This document shows positions 32,668-41,482 of a stretch of DNA of 64,000 bases, one piece after another. Within the stretch, counting starts at the first letter, position 1; every line of letters begins with the position of its first letter. Under the pieces are notes generated by a model, which had not been told where the DNA came from, ran no database searches, and saw only the letters and a list, made by a program, of their open reading frames with translations. The position numbers were made by a program, and so were the translations under genes. The DNA is from Jiangella alba (GTDB taxonomy: Bacteria; Actinomycetota; Actinomycetes; Jiangellales; Jiangellaceae): assembly GCF_900106035.1 (NCBI RefSeq), contig NZ_FNUC01000002.1, positions 62,001 to 126,000 on the forward strand, given 5' to 3'.

Positions 32668-34134
32668 ATGACGACGAGACATGGCGGCGTGCGCGCGGCC
32701 CTGGCCGGGCTGGCGGCGACGGCGACGACGGCGGCGTTGCTGGCCACCGCGGCGACGGCGACGGCGGCCGACGAGCCGCCGCGGACCGGCTTCGAGCTGC
32801 GCGACGGCGCGAGCTGGACGACGTTCGCCGAGGAACAGACCTATCTGGAGCAGATCGACGCGCTGTCGGACCGGCTGGAGATCGAGCCGATCGGCGCCAC
32901 GCTGCAGGGCCGGCCGCTGCACCTGGCCCGCATCGGCAACCCGGCGCCGCCGCCGGTGGACGAGCTGGACGGCGAGAAGACGGTGTTCATCGTGTGCAGC
33001 CAGCACGGCAACGAGCCGGCGCCGCGGGAGATGTGCCTGCAGGAGATCCGCGACCTCGCGTTCACCGAGGACCCGGAGCTGCTGGAGTTCCTGCGGACGA
33101 CGACGGTGCTGGTGGTGCCGACGGCGAACCCGGACGGCCGCGAGGCGAACACCCGCGGCAACGCGAACGGCACCGACATCAACCGCGACCATCACTACCT
33201 GGAGGAGCTGGAGTCGCAGGCGATGGGCCGCGTGCTGCGCGACCTGCGGCCGACGATCGCGTGGGACGCGCACGAGATGGGCTCGCGGACGCTGGACTTC
33301 GCGATGCTGTGGCCGCGGAACCTGAACGTCGACGACCCGCTGCGGGCGCTCTCCGGCGACCTGGCCCAGAGCATGCGCGACGTGCTGGAGGACGAGGACT
33401 ACGTCGTCGACTGGTACACGTCGAACACCGAGGGCGACGAGCGGATCTTCCGCAACGTCGCGGGCCTGCGCGGCGGCGTCGGCCTGCTGACGGAGAGCAG
33501 CACGGCCAACCCGCCGCTGGAGCGGGTCCGGATGCAGGAGCTCGGCTTCTACTCGACGCTGGACTTCGCCATCGAGAACGGCGACGAGGTGCAGGCGGCG
33601 ATCGACGCGGCACGGGCGAACGAACTGGTGAAGGGCGCGTCGGCGGCGCCAGTGTTCTGGGGCGGGCAGGACAACCGGCCGCCGGCGCCGGAGGAGATCC
33701 TGTCGCCGGCCGCCTGCGCCTACGTGCTCACCGACGAGCAGCTGGCCGCGACGGAGCTGCACCGCGACCTGTTCCGCGTCGACGACTACGACTCGGGCCG
33801 CGGCTTCGTCCCGATGGCGCAGGAGGCCCGGCCGATCGTCCCGCTGCTGTTCGACGGCGACGCGCGCTACCCGATCGTCGAGGCGCGGCGGGAGTACCCG
33901 GACCTGCGCGGCACCGTCGTCGTCGGCGACGTGGACACCGGCGTGCCGAACGCGACGCTGGCCGACGGCTGCACCGTCAACAACCGGATCCAGGAGGACG
34001 CCGAGTGGCGCAACCACGGCCAGTTCGTCCGGCACGTCACCGCGGTGGTGAACGAGCTGCGCGCTGACGGCGTGCTGTCCGGCCGCGAGGGCGGCGCCAT
34101 CGTCCGGTCGGCGGCACAGTCGGACGTCGGCTAG
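32668..34134 (+). CDS. Secreted M14-family metallopeptidase
   Basis: This 488-residue protein has a signal peptide (AALAGLAATATTAALLATAATATAA region, cleavage likely near residue 33). The zinc ligands are His113 and Glu116 in SQHGNEP and His202 in WDAHEMG. Asn-Arg-Asp in GTDINRDHHY sits where M14 enzymes have the substrate-carboxylate-binding residues. M14 enzymes are mostly carboxypeptidases, and some cut peptidoglycan or side-chain amides. The specificity here is not clear. The region after residue 300 is longer than in minimal members. GAGGAGG precedes the ATG. Its promoter has the same layout as that of the second M14 gene. Confidence 0.88.
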   Translation: MTTRHGGVRAALAGLAATATTAALLATAATATAADEPPRTGFELRDGASWTTFAEEQTYLEQIDALSDRLEIEPIGATLQGRPLHLARIGNPAPPPVDELDGEKTVFIVCSQHGNEPAPREMCLQEIRDLAFTEDPELLEFLRTTTVLVVPTANPDGREANTRGNANGTDINRDHHYLEELESQAMGRVLRDLRPTIAWDAHEMGSRTLDFAMLWPRNLNVDDPLRALSGDLAQSMRDVLEDEDYVVDWYTSNTEGDERIFRNVAGLRGGVGLLTESSTANPPLERVRMQELGFYSTLDFAIENGDEVQAAIDAARANELVKGASAAPVFWGGQDNRPPAPEEILSPAACAYVLTDEQLAATELHRDLFRVDDYDSGRGFVPMAQEARPIVPLLFDGDARYPIVEARREYPDLRGTVVVGDVDTGVPNATLADGCTVNNRIQEDAEWRNHGQFVRHVTAVVNELRADGVLSGREGGAIVRSAAQSDVG

Positions 34135-34149
34135 TCATCCGCTGAGTCG

Positions 34150-34186
34150 CTGGACGCCGCCGAGACCGCAGCTCGGCGGCGTCCAG
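34150..34186. terminator. Terminator hairpin after first M14 gene
   Basis: A perfect 15-bp stem (CTGGACGCCGCCGAG and its complement) with a 7-base loop lies 15 bases after the stop codon. No T-run follows. Confidence 0.75.
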
Positions 34187-34216
34187 CCCTGTCATGACCA
34201 CTGTCAGGTGGTGTGT

Positions 34217-34241
34217 GATATGGCATCATATGCCGCATATC
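34217..34241. promoter_or_regulatory. AT-rich nested dyad upstream of the two-component genes
   Basis: GATATG and CATATC form the outer arms and GGCAT-cat-ATGCC the inner arms of a 25-bp element, 28 bases before the response-regulator start. It contains the only AT-rich -10-like DNA in the gap, so it is a likely promoter/operator. Confidence 0.5.
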
Positions 34242-34269
34242 GTCCCGCCGACCCCCGGAGCGTGAGCCG

Positions 34270-34935
34270 ATGCGCGTGGTGCTGGTCGAGGACGACAATC
34301 ACGTGGCCGGCGCGCTGGCCGCGGTGCTCACCCGGCACGGTCACGACACCGTCCGGGCCGAGGACGCGGCGGCCGCGCTGCGCGCCGTCGACAGCGGTAC
34401 CGACATGGTGCTGCTCGACCTCGGACTGCCCGACCTCGACGGGCTGGAGCTGTGCCGGCGCATCCGCCGGGTGTCCGACGTCCCGGTCATCATGGTGACG
34501 GCGCGCTCGCAGGTGAACGCCCGGGTCAAGGGCCTGCAGGTGGGCGCCGACGACTACCTGGTGAAGCCGTACGACGTCCGCGAGCTGATCGCGCGGATGA
34601 GCGCCGTCGAGCGGCGCGGGCGGTCGCGGGCCGGCCCGGGCAGCGCGCTGGTGCGGGTGGGCGACGTCGTCATCGACCTCGCCGCGCGCCGGGTCGAGGC
34701 GGGCTCGCGCCCGGTCGCGCTGACCAAGAAGGAGTTCGACGTCGTCGCGCTGCTGGCCCGGCACCCGGGCGTCGCGCTGCCGCGCGAGCGGATCCTGCGC
34801 GAGGTGTGGCAGACGAGCTGGCGCGGGCTGGGCCGCAGCCTCGAGGTGCACGTCGCGTCGATCCGGCGCAAGCTCGGCCCCGACGACGTCATCGAGACCG
34901 TCCGCGGCGTTGGCTACCGCCTGGCCTCGCGGTAG
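34270..34935 (+). CDS. OmpR-family response regulator
   Basis: This 221-residue protein has a receiver domain with acidic pocket EDD (residues 7-9), phospho-acceptor Asp50 in VLLDLGLPDLDG, Thr/Lys switch residues (VTARS, VKPYD), and a C-terminal winged helix (LTKKEFDVVALLARHPGVALPRERI; LEVHVASIRRKLG). It begins ATG after GGAGCGTGAGCC. The kinase gene follows 6 bases after its stop. Candidate targets are the two M14 peptidase promoters with matching 11-bp direct repeats, one on each side. Confidence 0.95.
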   Translation: MRVVLVEDDNHVAGALAAVLTRHGHDTVRAEDAAAALRAVDSGTDMVLLDLGLPDLDGLELCRRIRRVSDVPVIMVTARSQVNARVKGLQVGADDYLVKPYDVRELIARMSAVERRGRSRAGPGSALVRVGDVVIDLAARRVEAGSRPVALTKKEFDVVALLARHPGVALPRERILREVWQTSWRGLGRSLEVHVASIRRKLGPDDVIETVRGVGYRLASR

Positions 34936-34941
34936 CCGCGG

Positions 34942-36321
34942 GTGCGCGCCCGGCTGATCGCGGTGCTGGTCGTCCCGCTGGCCGCCCTGCTCGTGGTGCT
35001 GGGAGTCGCCTACGCCCGCAGCCTCTCCGACGCCGGCCACCAGCAGCTCTACCTCGACCGGCTGGCCGACGCGAACCTGTTCGTCGCGACGGCCCGGCAG
35101 GCGTTCGCGGCCGGCGACCCGCAGCTGGTCGACCGCGAGCTGGACCGCTACCGCGACGTCTACGGCATCGAGGCCGCCGTCCTCGACAACACCGGCGGCA
35201 TCTGGGCCACCAACGGGCTGCGCGTCGACGACCTCGGGCTGCCGCGGCAGCGGGTGGTCGACGCGGCGCTGTCCGGCCGCTCGGACAGCACGCTGGACGA
35301 GATGTCGCCGTGGTCGTCGGGCGAGCTGCTGGTGGCCGAGCCGGTGTTCGACAGCGGCGACCTGCTCGGCGCCGTCGTCACCTCGTCGAGCAGCCGGCAG
35401 CTGGCCGAGCAGCACCGGCGGCAGCTGAGCGTCCTGCTGCTCGGCGGCCTCGCCGCGCTGGTGGTCAGCGTGCTGCTGGCCAGCCGGCTGGCGCACTGGG
35501 TGCTGCGGCCGGTGCGCATGGTGGACGCCGCGATGACGGAGATCTGGCACGGCCACGTCGGCGCCCGCATCGCCGACGCGTCCGGCCCGCCGGAGCTGCG
35601 CCGCGTCGTGACGGCGTTCAACGGCATGTCGGAGAAGGTCGAGCAGCTCATCTACAAGCAGCAGGAGTTCGTCTCGAACGCCTCGCACGAGCTGCGCAAC
35701 CCGCTCAACGCGCTGCTGCTGCGGATCGAGGACCTGCACCTCTCACTCGGCGACACCGCGACGGCGGAGGTCGACCACGTCCGCGAGGAGGGCCGCCGGA
35801 TGGCACGGATCCTGGACGCGCTGCTGATGCTGGCCCGCGACCAGGGCGTGCCGAGCGCCGTCGCGCCGGTCGAGCTGGGCGCGCTGGCCCGCGGCCGGCT
35901 GGACGCCTGGCGGCCGGTGGCCCGCGACGCCGGGGTCGCCGTCGCGCTGGACGCCCGCGCCGAGGTCTGGTGCGAGGCGGACGACATCGTCGTCGAGAGC
36001 GCGCTGGACGCCGTCGTCGACAACGCGCTGAAGTTCGCGCCGCCCGGCAGCGTCGTCGACGTGCGGGTCGAGGCGGCGGGGGACCGCGCCCGGATCACCG
36101 TCCGCGACCACGGGCCGGGCCTCGCGCCGGAGGAGATCCAGCACGTCACCGACCGGTTCTGGCGCAGCCCGCAGCACCAGAACGCCCGCGGCGCCGGGCT
36201 GGGGCTGGCCATCGCGACCGAGTTCCTCGACTCCTGCGGCGGCCGGCTCGAGGTCGCGGCGGCGGACGGCGGCGGGCTCGTCGTCACGCTGTGGGTCCCG
36301 ATCGAGGCGGCGCCGGCATGA
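34942..36321 (+). CDS. Sensor histidine kinase
   Basis: This 459-residue kinase has a first membrane helix at residues 4-25, an extracytoplasmic sensor domain of about 145 residues, a second helix (LSVLLLGGLAALVVSVLLASRL), a HAMP domain, a DHp domain with His249 in SNASHELRNPLNAL, and a catalytic domain (N box DNALKF, G1 DHGPGL, G2 GAGLGLAI). It starts with GTG at 34942. The TAXI lipoprotein gene overlaps its stop (ATGA), so the sensor may read ligand occupancy of that protein. Confidence 0.94.
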   Translation: MRARLIAVLVVPLAALLVVLGVAYARSLSDAGHQQLYLDRLADANLFVATARQAFAAGDPQLVDRELDRYRDVYGIEAAVLDNTGGIWATNGLRVDDLGLPRQRVVDAALSGRSDSTLDEMSPWSSGELLVAEPVFDSGDLLGAVVTSSSSRQLAEQHRRQLSVLLLGGLAALVVSVLLASRLAHWVLRPVRMVDAAMTEIWHGHVGARIADASGPPELRRVVTAFNGMSEKVEQLIYKQQEFVSNASHELRNPLNALLLRIEDLHLSLGDTATAEVDHVREEGRRMARILDALLMLARDQGVPSAVAPVELGALARGRLDAWRPVARDAGVAVALDARAEVWCEADDIVVESALDAVVDNALKFAPPGSVVDVRVEAAGDRARITVRDHGPGLAPEEIQHVTDRFWRSPQHQNARGAGLGLAIATEFLDSCGGRLEVAAADGGGLVVTLWVPIEAAPA

Positions 36322-37256
36322 GGCGGCTGCTGGCCGTCGTCGCCGCCGTCGTCGCGCTCGCCGGCGGGTGCCTGAACGACACGTCGCCCGCGGCCGGCCC
36401 GGTCGTGGTGGCCGGCGGCGGCACCACCGGCGTCTACTACACCTACGGCGACCGGCTGGCCGGCGAGCTGGGCGGGCGGCTCGGCGTCGACGCCGGTGTC
36501 GTCGAGACGGCCGGGTCGGTGGAGAACCTCGGCCGGGTGGCGTCCGGCGAGGCGCTGCTCGGCTTCACCGCCGCCGACGCCGCCGCGGACGCCGTCGCGG
36601 GACGGGCCCCGTTCGAGGCGCCGCTGCCGATCCGGGCGGTGGCGCGCCTCTACGACGACCTCGTGCACGTGGTGGTGCCGGCCGGGTCCGACGTCGACGA
36701 GCTGGCCGACCTGCGCGGGCGCCGGGTGTCGCTCGGCGCCGTCGGCTCCGGCACCGAGCTCATCGCGCGGCGGCTGCTGGCCGCGGCCGGCGTCGACGAG
36801 AGCGAGCTGGTGGCCGACCCGCTCGGCATCGACGGGTCGATCGCGGCGCTGCTGGCCGGCGAGCTGGACGCGTTCTTCTGGTCCGGCGGGCTGCCGACGC
36901 CGGGCGTGGCGGAGCTGGCGCGGACGCAGCCGATCAGGCTGCTGGAGCTGACGAAGGAGGCCGCCGTCGTCAGCCGTGCCTACGACGGCGTGTACCGGCA
37001 GGCGGTGGTGCCGGCCGGCGCGTACGACCTGACGGCGCCGGTGACCACGCTGGCCGTGCCGAACATCCTGGTGACCGGCGCGGACGCCGACGACGCACTG
37101 ATCGCCGAGGTCACCGCGACGCTGTTCGAGCGGCGCGCCGCGATCGCCGCGGACGTCGGCGCCGCCGCCCAGCTGAACGGCCGCCGGGCGATCTACACCG
37201 GGCCGGTCGAGCTGCATCCGGGAGCGCTGCGGCACTACCGGGAGCTCAAGCCGTGA
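36318..37256 (+). CDS. TAXI-family solute-binding lipoprotein, no transporter nearby
   Basis: This 312-residue protein has a lipoprotein signal ending LAGGC (Cys18). The mature part fits the TAXI group of TRAP-type binding proteins (GGGTTGVYYTYGDRLAGEL, GSVENLGRVASGEALLGF, LYDDLVHVVVPAGSDV, RVSLGAVGSGTELIARRLL). TAXI proteins usually feed a TRAP permease, but none is encoded here. Translation is coupled to the kinase gene. The simplest reading is a ligand-sensing accessory of the two-component system, as with some tricarboxylate-binding proteins. The ligand may be glutamate-like or a C4/C5 acid, but this is not shown. Confidence 0.88.
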   Translation: MRRLLAVVAAVVALAGGCLNDTSPAAGPVVVAGGGTTGVYYTYGDRLAGELGGRLGVDAGVVETAGSVENLGRVASGEALLGFTAADAAADAVAGRAPFEAPLPIRAVARLYDDLVHVVVPAGSDVDELADLRGRRVSLGAVGSGTELIARRLLAAAGVDESELVADPLGIDGSIAALLAGELDAFFWSGGLPTPGVAELARTQPIRLLELTKEAAVVSRAYDGVYRQAVVPAGAYDLTAPVTTLAVPNILVTGADADDALIAEVTATLFERRAAIAADVGAAAQLNGRRAIYTGPVELHPGALRHYRELKP

Positions 37257-37262
37257 CCGGGT

Positions 37263-37315
37263 TGCTCAAGACCTGCTCAAGTGGCTTCCGGCCGGCGCGG
37301 CCGGGCTGCTTGCGT
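37263..37315 (+). promoter_or_regulatory. Candidate response-regulator promoter of second M14 peptidase
   Basis: TGCTCAA occurs at 37263-37269 and 37274-37280, an 11-bp period. TGCTTGCGTG (37307-37316) begins 31 bases after the second CTCA, exactly as upstream of the first M14 gene. GGCCGGGC is also shared. Confidence 0.62.
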
Positions 37316-37335
37316 GGTATCCCCCCGAGGAGGTC

Positions 37336-39678
37336 ATGACCATGAGTCTCACACGACGAACGGCGCGGGCGGTGATCGTCGCGGCGGTGGCCACCGGCCT
37401 GGCCGCGGCCGGGCTGTCCGCCCAGGCCAACGACCCGACGCCGGACGCGGCGCCGGTACGGCAGGACCTCGCGCTGCCCGACGAGCAGGTGGTGCGGGTG
37501 CACGTCCCCGGCAGCGAGGCGCTGGCCGCGATGGAGGACGCCGGCTACGACTTCGCCGGCCAGTTCGAGCGGGTCCCCGACGGCGTCCTCGTCGACGCCC
37601 TGCTCACGGCCGAGCAGCTGGCCGGGCTGGACGCGTTCGGCGCGACGTTGTCGGTGCCCGCCCCTGGGGTGGGCCCCACCCGGGCCGGGAGGGGTCTGCC
37701 CACCACGGCCGACGCCGACGCTGACGCCGTCGTCGTCGGGCGGGTCGACTGGTTCACCACGAAGGGGCAGGGCTTTCTGTCCGTCGAGGCGAAGTCCGAC
37801 GCGCTCGACGCCGCCACGCTGACGCTGAGCTGGGACGGCGGCTCGGTGGACGTCCCGGCGTACAACGACTCCGGCGAGTACCTCTACCACCGCGTCCTGA
37901 CCCGGGTCGACGGACCGCGGCCGGACGAGATCACCGTCACCAGCTCGCTCGGCGGCAGCTCGACGGCGCCGGTGACCGACTGGCTGCACGGCGCCGAGGC
38001 CGACGTCGACCGGCCCGGCTACGAGTACGGCTTCATCGACGGGTACCTGAACCCGACCGAGGTGTACGAGCGGATCGACCAGCTGCACGCCGAGCACCCA
38101 GACGTCACCGAGATCGTCGAGCTGCCGAACCAGACCAACGGCTACCAGCGGCGGGCGCAGGCGGTGTTCGGCACGGCGAACGACAGCCGCGTCGGCGTCG
38201 ACTCGCTGGCGTGGGGGCACGAGGGCGGCAACGAGGTCTCCGTCGAGCTGGCCGCCCCGGGCGTCGCGAACAGCGCGCTGGACGTCAGCGTCGACGGCGA
38301 CGCCGTCACCGTCCACCTCGGCACCGACGCCGCCGGCGCCGTCAGCAGCACCGCGGCGCAGGTCGTGGCGGCCCTGAACGCCGACGCGGGCAGCCTGGTC
38401 CGGGCCTACACGTACCGCGGCAACGCCGGCGCGGGCGTCGTCGCCGCGGCCCCGCCGACGCTGCTCAGCGACTTCCTGTCGGCGCCGGACTCGGTCGAGC
38501 GCGGGCCGTTCCCGACGCGGGCGCTGCGCATCGGCGAGCACCGCGACGGGTCCAGGCCGGGCGTGCTGATCATCGCCCAGGACCACGCCCGTGAGTGGGT
38601 GACGCCGCTGGTCGCGCTGGAGGCGGCCGAGCGGCTGCTGGCCAACCGCGACAACGACCCGGCGACGCGGCGGATCCTGCGCAACGTCGACATCCTCATC
38701 GTCCCGTCGAACAACCCCGACGGCGCGCACTACAGCTTCTTCGACCGGGCCGGCCAGCGGCGGAACATGACCAACCACTGCCCGCTGACGGGGTCGGCCG
38801 ACGCGCTGGCCCGCGGCAACTGGGGCGTCGACCTCAACCGCAACTACCGGGTCGGGTCGGCCGTCGACGGCTACTCCGGCGCCTCGTTCTCGTGCACCAG
38901 CGACACCTTCATGGGCCCGGACAAGCTGTCCGAGCCGGAGACGCAGAACATCGTCTGGCTGGCCGACACCTTCGACAACCTCAAGTTCTTCATGACGGTG
39001 CACAGCTACGGCGGGCAGCTGTTCTGGCAGCCGGGCGCGTACATCGCCGACGGCCGGGTCACGACGCCACGGCCGCCGCTGCGCGACGAGACGTACTACT
39101 GGCAGATGGCCGAGGAGATCCTGTCCAACGTCAAGGGCCTGCGCGACACCGTCGTCCAGCCCGGCAACGTCGGCGGCTCGTCCGACGTCCTGTACTCGTC
39201 GGCCGGGAACGTCCGCGAGGACCTCTACTTCAACTACGGGATCTACGCGTTCGGCTGGGAGGTCGGCGGCGTCCAGTGGAACCCGGACACCGGCGACTGG
39301 GACTCCGGCGGCGGCTTCCAGCCCCCGTGGCCCGAGGCGCACCAGCAGTACCAGGAGTACGCCAGCGGCGTGATCGAGATGTTCGAGATCGCCGCCGACT
39401 ACGCCGCGGACAACCGGCCGGCGACGACCCGCCTGGTGCAGGAGCGCCAGCCCGACGGCACGGTGCACGTGACGTTCCAGCCCAGCGAGCCGGCGTCGGT
39501 GCACTACACGACCGACGGCAGCACGCCGACCACCGACTCGCCGGTCTACGAGGCCGCCGCCATGCGCGAGCCGGGCGAGGTCATCGTCGTCGACGAGACC
39601 ACGACGTTCCGCTGGATCTCCGTCGACGTGAAGGGCCAGGTCGAGAACCACAAACGCTTCACCGTGCGCGTGAGGTGA
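37336..39678 (+). CDS. Secreted zinc carboxypeptidase (M14) with C-terminal sugar-hydrolase-type domain
   Basis: This 780-residue protein has a signal peptide ([19 protein letters not shown]), an N-terminal prodomain-like region to about residue 225, then an M14 catalytic domain. Zinc ligands are His417 and Glu420 in DHAREW and His556 in [15 protein letters not shown] and [10 protein letters not shown] surround the active site. The last 75 residues ([17 protein letters not shown]) resemble the chitobiase/beta-hexosaminidase C-terminal module. An insert around residues 300-370 ([20 protein letters not shown]) interrupts the early catalytic domain. GAGGAGG precedes two in-frame ATGs (37336 and 37342). 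It is likely secreted to degrade peptides. Confidence 0.92.
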   Translation: MTMSLTRRTARAVIVAAVATGLAAAGLSAQANDPTPDAAPVRQDLALPDEQVVRVHVPGSEALAAMEDAGYDFAGQFERVPDGVLVDALLTAEQLAGLDAFGATLSVPAPGVGPTRAGRGLPTTADADADAVVVGRVDWFTTKGQGFLSVEAKSDALDAATLTLSWDGGSVDVPAYNDSGEYLYHRVLTRVDGPRPDEITVTSSLGGSSTAPVTDWLHGAEADVDRPGYEYGFIDGYLNPTEVYERIDQLHAEHPDVTEIVELPNQTNGYQRRAQAVFGTANDSRVGVDSLAWGHEGGNEVSVELAAPGVANSALDVSVDGDAVTVHLGTDAAGAVSSTAAQVVAALNADAGSLVRAYTYRGNAGAGVVAAAPPTLLSDFLSAPDSVERGPFPTRALRIGEHRDGSRPGVLIIAQDHAREWVTPLVALEAAERLLANRDNDPATRRILRNVDILIVPSNNPDGAHYSFFDRAGQRRNMTNHCPLTGSADALARGNWGVDLNRNYRVGSAVDGYSGASFSCTSDTFMGPDKLSEPETQNIVWLADTFDNLKFFMTVHSYGGQLFWQPGAYIADGRVTTPRPPLRDETYYWQMAEEILSNVKGLRDTVVQPGNVGGSSDVLYSSAGNVREDLYFNYGIYAFGWEVGGVQWNPDTGDWDSGGGFQPPWPEAHQQYQEYASGVIEMFEIAADYAADNRPATTRLVQERQPDGTVHVTFQPSEPASVHYTTDGSTPTTDSPVYEAAAMREPGEVIVVDETTTFRWISVDVKGQVENHKRFTVRVR

Positions 39679-39685
39679 GGTGTCG

Positions 39686-39719
39686 GCGCTCGCCCCGGTG
39701 AGGCTGCCGGGGCGAGCGC
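39686..39719. terminator. Terminator hairpin after second M14 gene
   Basis: A perfect 13-bp stem (GCGCTCGCCCCGG and complement) with an 8-base loop starts 8 bases after the stop codon, and TTATCCT follows. Confidence 0.75.
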
Positions 39720-39736
39720 TTATCCTGGGTGGCGAC

Positions 39737-41230
39737 ATGACTACGCGCACGTATGAGGTCCGCACCTACGGGTGCCAGATGAACGTCCACGACTCCGAGC
39801 GGCTGGCCGGGCTGCTGGAGGACGCGGGCTATGTCCGCGCGGGCGACGGTGCGGCGGCCGACGTCGTCGTGCTGAACACGTGCGCGGTCCGCGAGAACGC
39901 CGACAACAAGCTGTACGGCAACCTCGGCCACCTGGCGTCGGTCAAGTCCGCCCGCGACGGCATGCAGATCGCCGTCGGCGGATGCCTGGCGCAGAAGGAC
40001 CGGTCCGAGATCACCCGCCGGGCGCCGTGGGTCGACGTCGTGTTCGGCACCCACAACGTCGGCTCCCTCCCCGCCCTCCTCGACCGCGCGCGGGTCGAGC
40101 AGGAGGCGCAGGTCGAGATCGTCGAGGCGCTCGAGACGTTCCCGTCCGACCTCCCGTCGCGGCGCGAGAGCCCGTACGCGGCGTGGGTCGCCATCAGCGT
40201 CGGCTGCAACAACACCTGCACGTTCTGCATCGTCCCGGCGCTGCGCGGGCGCGAGCGCGACCGCCGTCCGGGCGACGTCCTGGCCGAGGTGCAGGCGCTG
40301 GTCGCCGAGGGCGTCATCGAGGTCACGCTGCTCGGCCAGAACGTCAACGCGTACGGCGTCGAGTTCGGCGACCGGTACGCGTTCGGCAAGCTGCTGCGCA
40401 CCGTCGGCGCGGTCGACGGGCTCGAGCGGGTCCGGTTCACCAGCCCGCACCCGCGCGACTTCACCGACGACGTCATCGCCGCGATGGCCGAGACCCCGAC
40501 GGTGATGCCGCAGCTGCACATGCCGCTGCAGTCGGGGTCCGACCGCGTGCTGCGGGCCATGCGCCGCTCGTACCGGCAGGAGCGCTACCTCGGCATCGTC
40601 GAGAAGGTGCGCCAGGCCATGCCGCACGCGGCCATCACCACCGACATCATCGTCGGCTTCCCGGGCGAGACCGACGCCGACTTCGAGGACACGCTGCACG
40701 TCGTTCGCGAGGCCCGGTTCGCGTCGGCGTTCACGTTCCAGTACTCCAAGCGCCCCGGCACGCCGGCCGCCACCATGGACGACCAGGTGCCGCCCGAGGT
40801 GGTGCGCGAGCGCTACCAGCGGCTGGCCGAGCTGGTCGAGGAGGTCGCCTGGGCCGAGTCCCGCGCCTTCGTCAGCCGCGACGTCGAGGTGCTGGTCGCC
40901 GAGGGCGAGGGCCGCAAGGACGGCGCGACGCACCGGCTGTCTGGCCGGGCCCGCGACAACCGCCTGGTGCACTTCTCGGTGCCGTCGGATGCTGCCGAGC
41001 CGCGGCCGGGCGACATGGTGACGGTGCAGGTCAGCTACGCCGCGCCGCATCACCTCGTGGCCGACGGACCCACCTACGAGCTGCGCCGCACCCGCGCCGG
41101 CGACGCCTACGAGCGGGCCACGACGACGCCGGCGGGGGCCGCGCCCGGGGTGCTGCTCGGCATGCCGACGGTGGGCGCTCCGGCCCCGCTGCCCGTCGCC
41201 GACGCCGCGCCGGCCTGCGGCCACGCCTGA
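39737..41230 (+). CDS. miaB: tRNA-2-methylthio-N6-isopentenyladenosine synthase MiaB
   Basis: This 497-residue protein has the UPF0004 domain ([19 protein letters not shown]), a radical-SAM core with [20 protein letters not shown] (cluster Cys near residues 156-163) and a TRAM domain near the C-terminus, followed by a low-complexity tail. It adds the 2-methylthio group to i6A37 in tRNA. The QMN and ALRGRE signatures separate it from RimO. TATCCT (39721-39726) lies 10 bases before the ATG, so the leader is very short. In most actinomycetes the LigB-like gene, miaA and dapF follow closely. Here 13 kb intervenes before the LigB-like gene. Confidence 0.95.
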   Translation: MTTRTYEVRTYGCQMNVHDSERLAGLLEDAGYVRAGDGAAADVVVLNTCAVRENADNKLYGNLGHLASVKSARDGMQIAVGGCLAQKDRSEITRRAPWVDVVFGTHNVGSLPALLDRARVEQEAQVEIVEALETFPSDLPSRRESPYAAWVAISVGCNNTCTFCIVPALRGRERDRRPGDVLAEVQALVAEGVIEVTLLGQNVNAYGVEFGDRYAFGKLLRTVGAVDGLERVRFTSPHPRDFTDDVIAAMAETPTVMPQLHMPLQSGSDRVLRAMRRSYRQERYLGIVEKVRQAMPHAAITTDIIVGFPGETDADFEDTLHVVREARFASAFTFQYSKRPGTPAATMDDQVPPEVVRERYQRLAELVEEVAWAESRAFVSRDVEVLVAEGEGRKDGATHRLSGRARDNRLVHFSVPSDAAEPRPGDMVTVQVSYAAPHHLVADGPTYELRRTRAGDAYERATTTPAGAAPGVLLGMPTVGAPAPLPVADAAPACGHA

Positions 41231-41267
41231 CCGCGGTCCCGCTCACCCCTCCGTGCCTTCCGGCCGC

Positions 41268-41396
41268 TTTGCAATGAGCACCGATACGCACCACCCCGCC
41301 GATGGTGCGTAGAGGTGCTCATTGCAAAGCAGCCGGCGAGCACTCCGCCGATGGTGCGTAGAGGTGCTCATTGCAAAGCAGCCGGCGAGCACTCCG
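41268..41396. repeat. Palindromic element with 49-bp direct duplication
   Basis: TTTGCAATGAGCACCGATAC (from 41268) pairs with GGTGCTCATTGCAAA (ending 41328). The DNA from GATGGTGCGT (41301) is then repeated 49 bases later (41350), up to CACTCCGCCGA. The same palindrome is present in perfect form at 51530-51579. It fills the gap between convergent miaB and the ThuA gene. Confidence 0.88.
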
Positions 41397-41482
41397 CCGA
41401 CCTGCAAGGGTCGGCCGTCGCGTCGAAAGGGACCGGCCGGCGACGGGACGCTGCGGATCGTCCCGCCGCCGGCCGAGCCTGA

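Noticed and set aside
37246..39765. 839-codon minus-strand frame opposite the second M14 gene
   Set aside because: It is antisense to a zinc carboxypeptidase with intact ligands.
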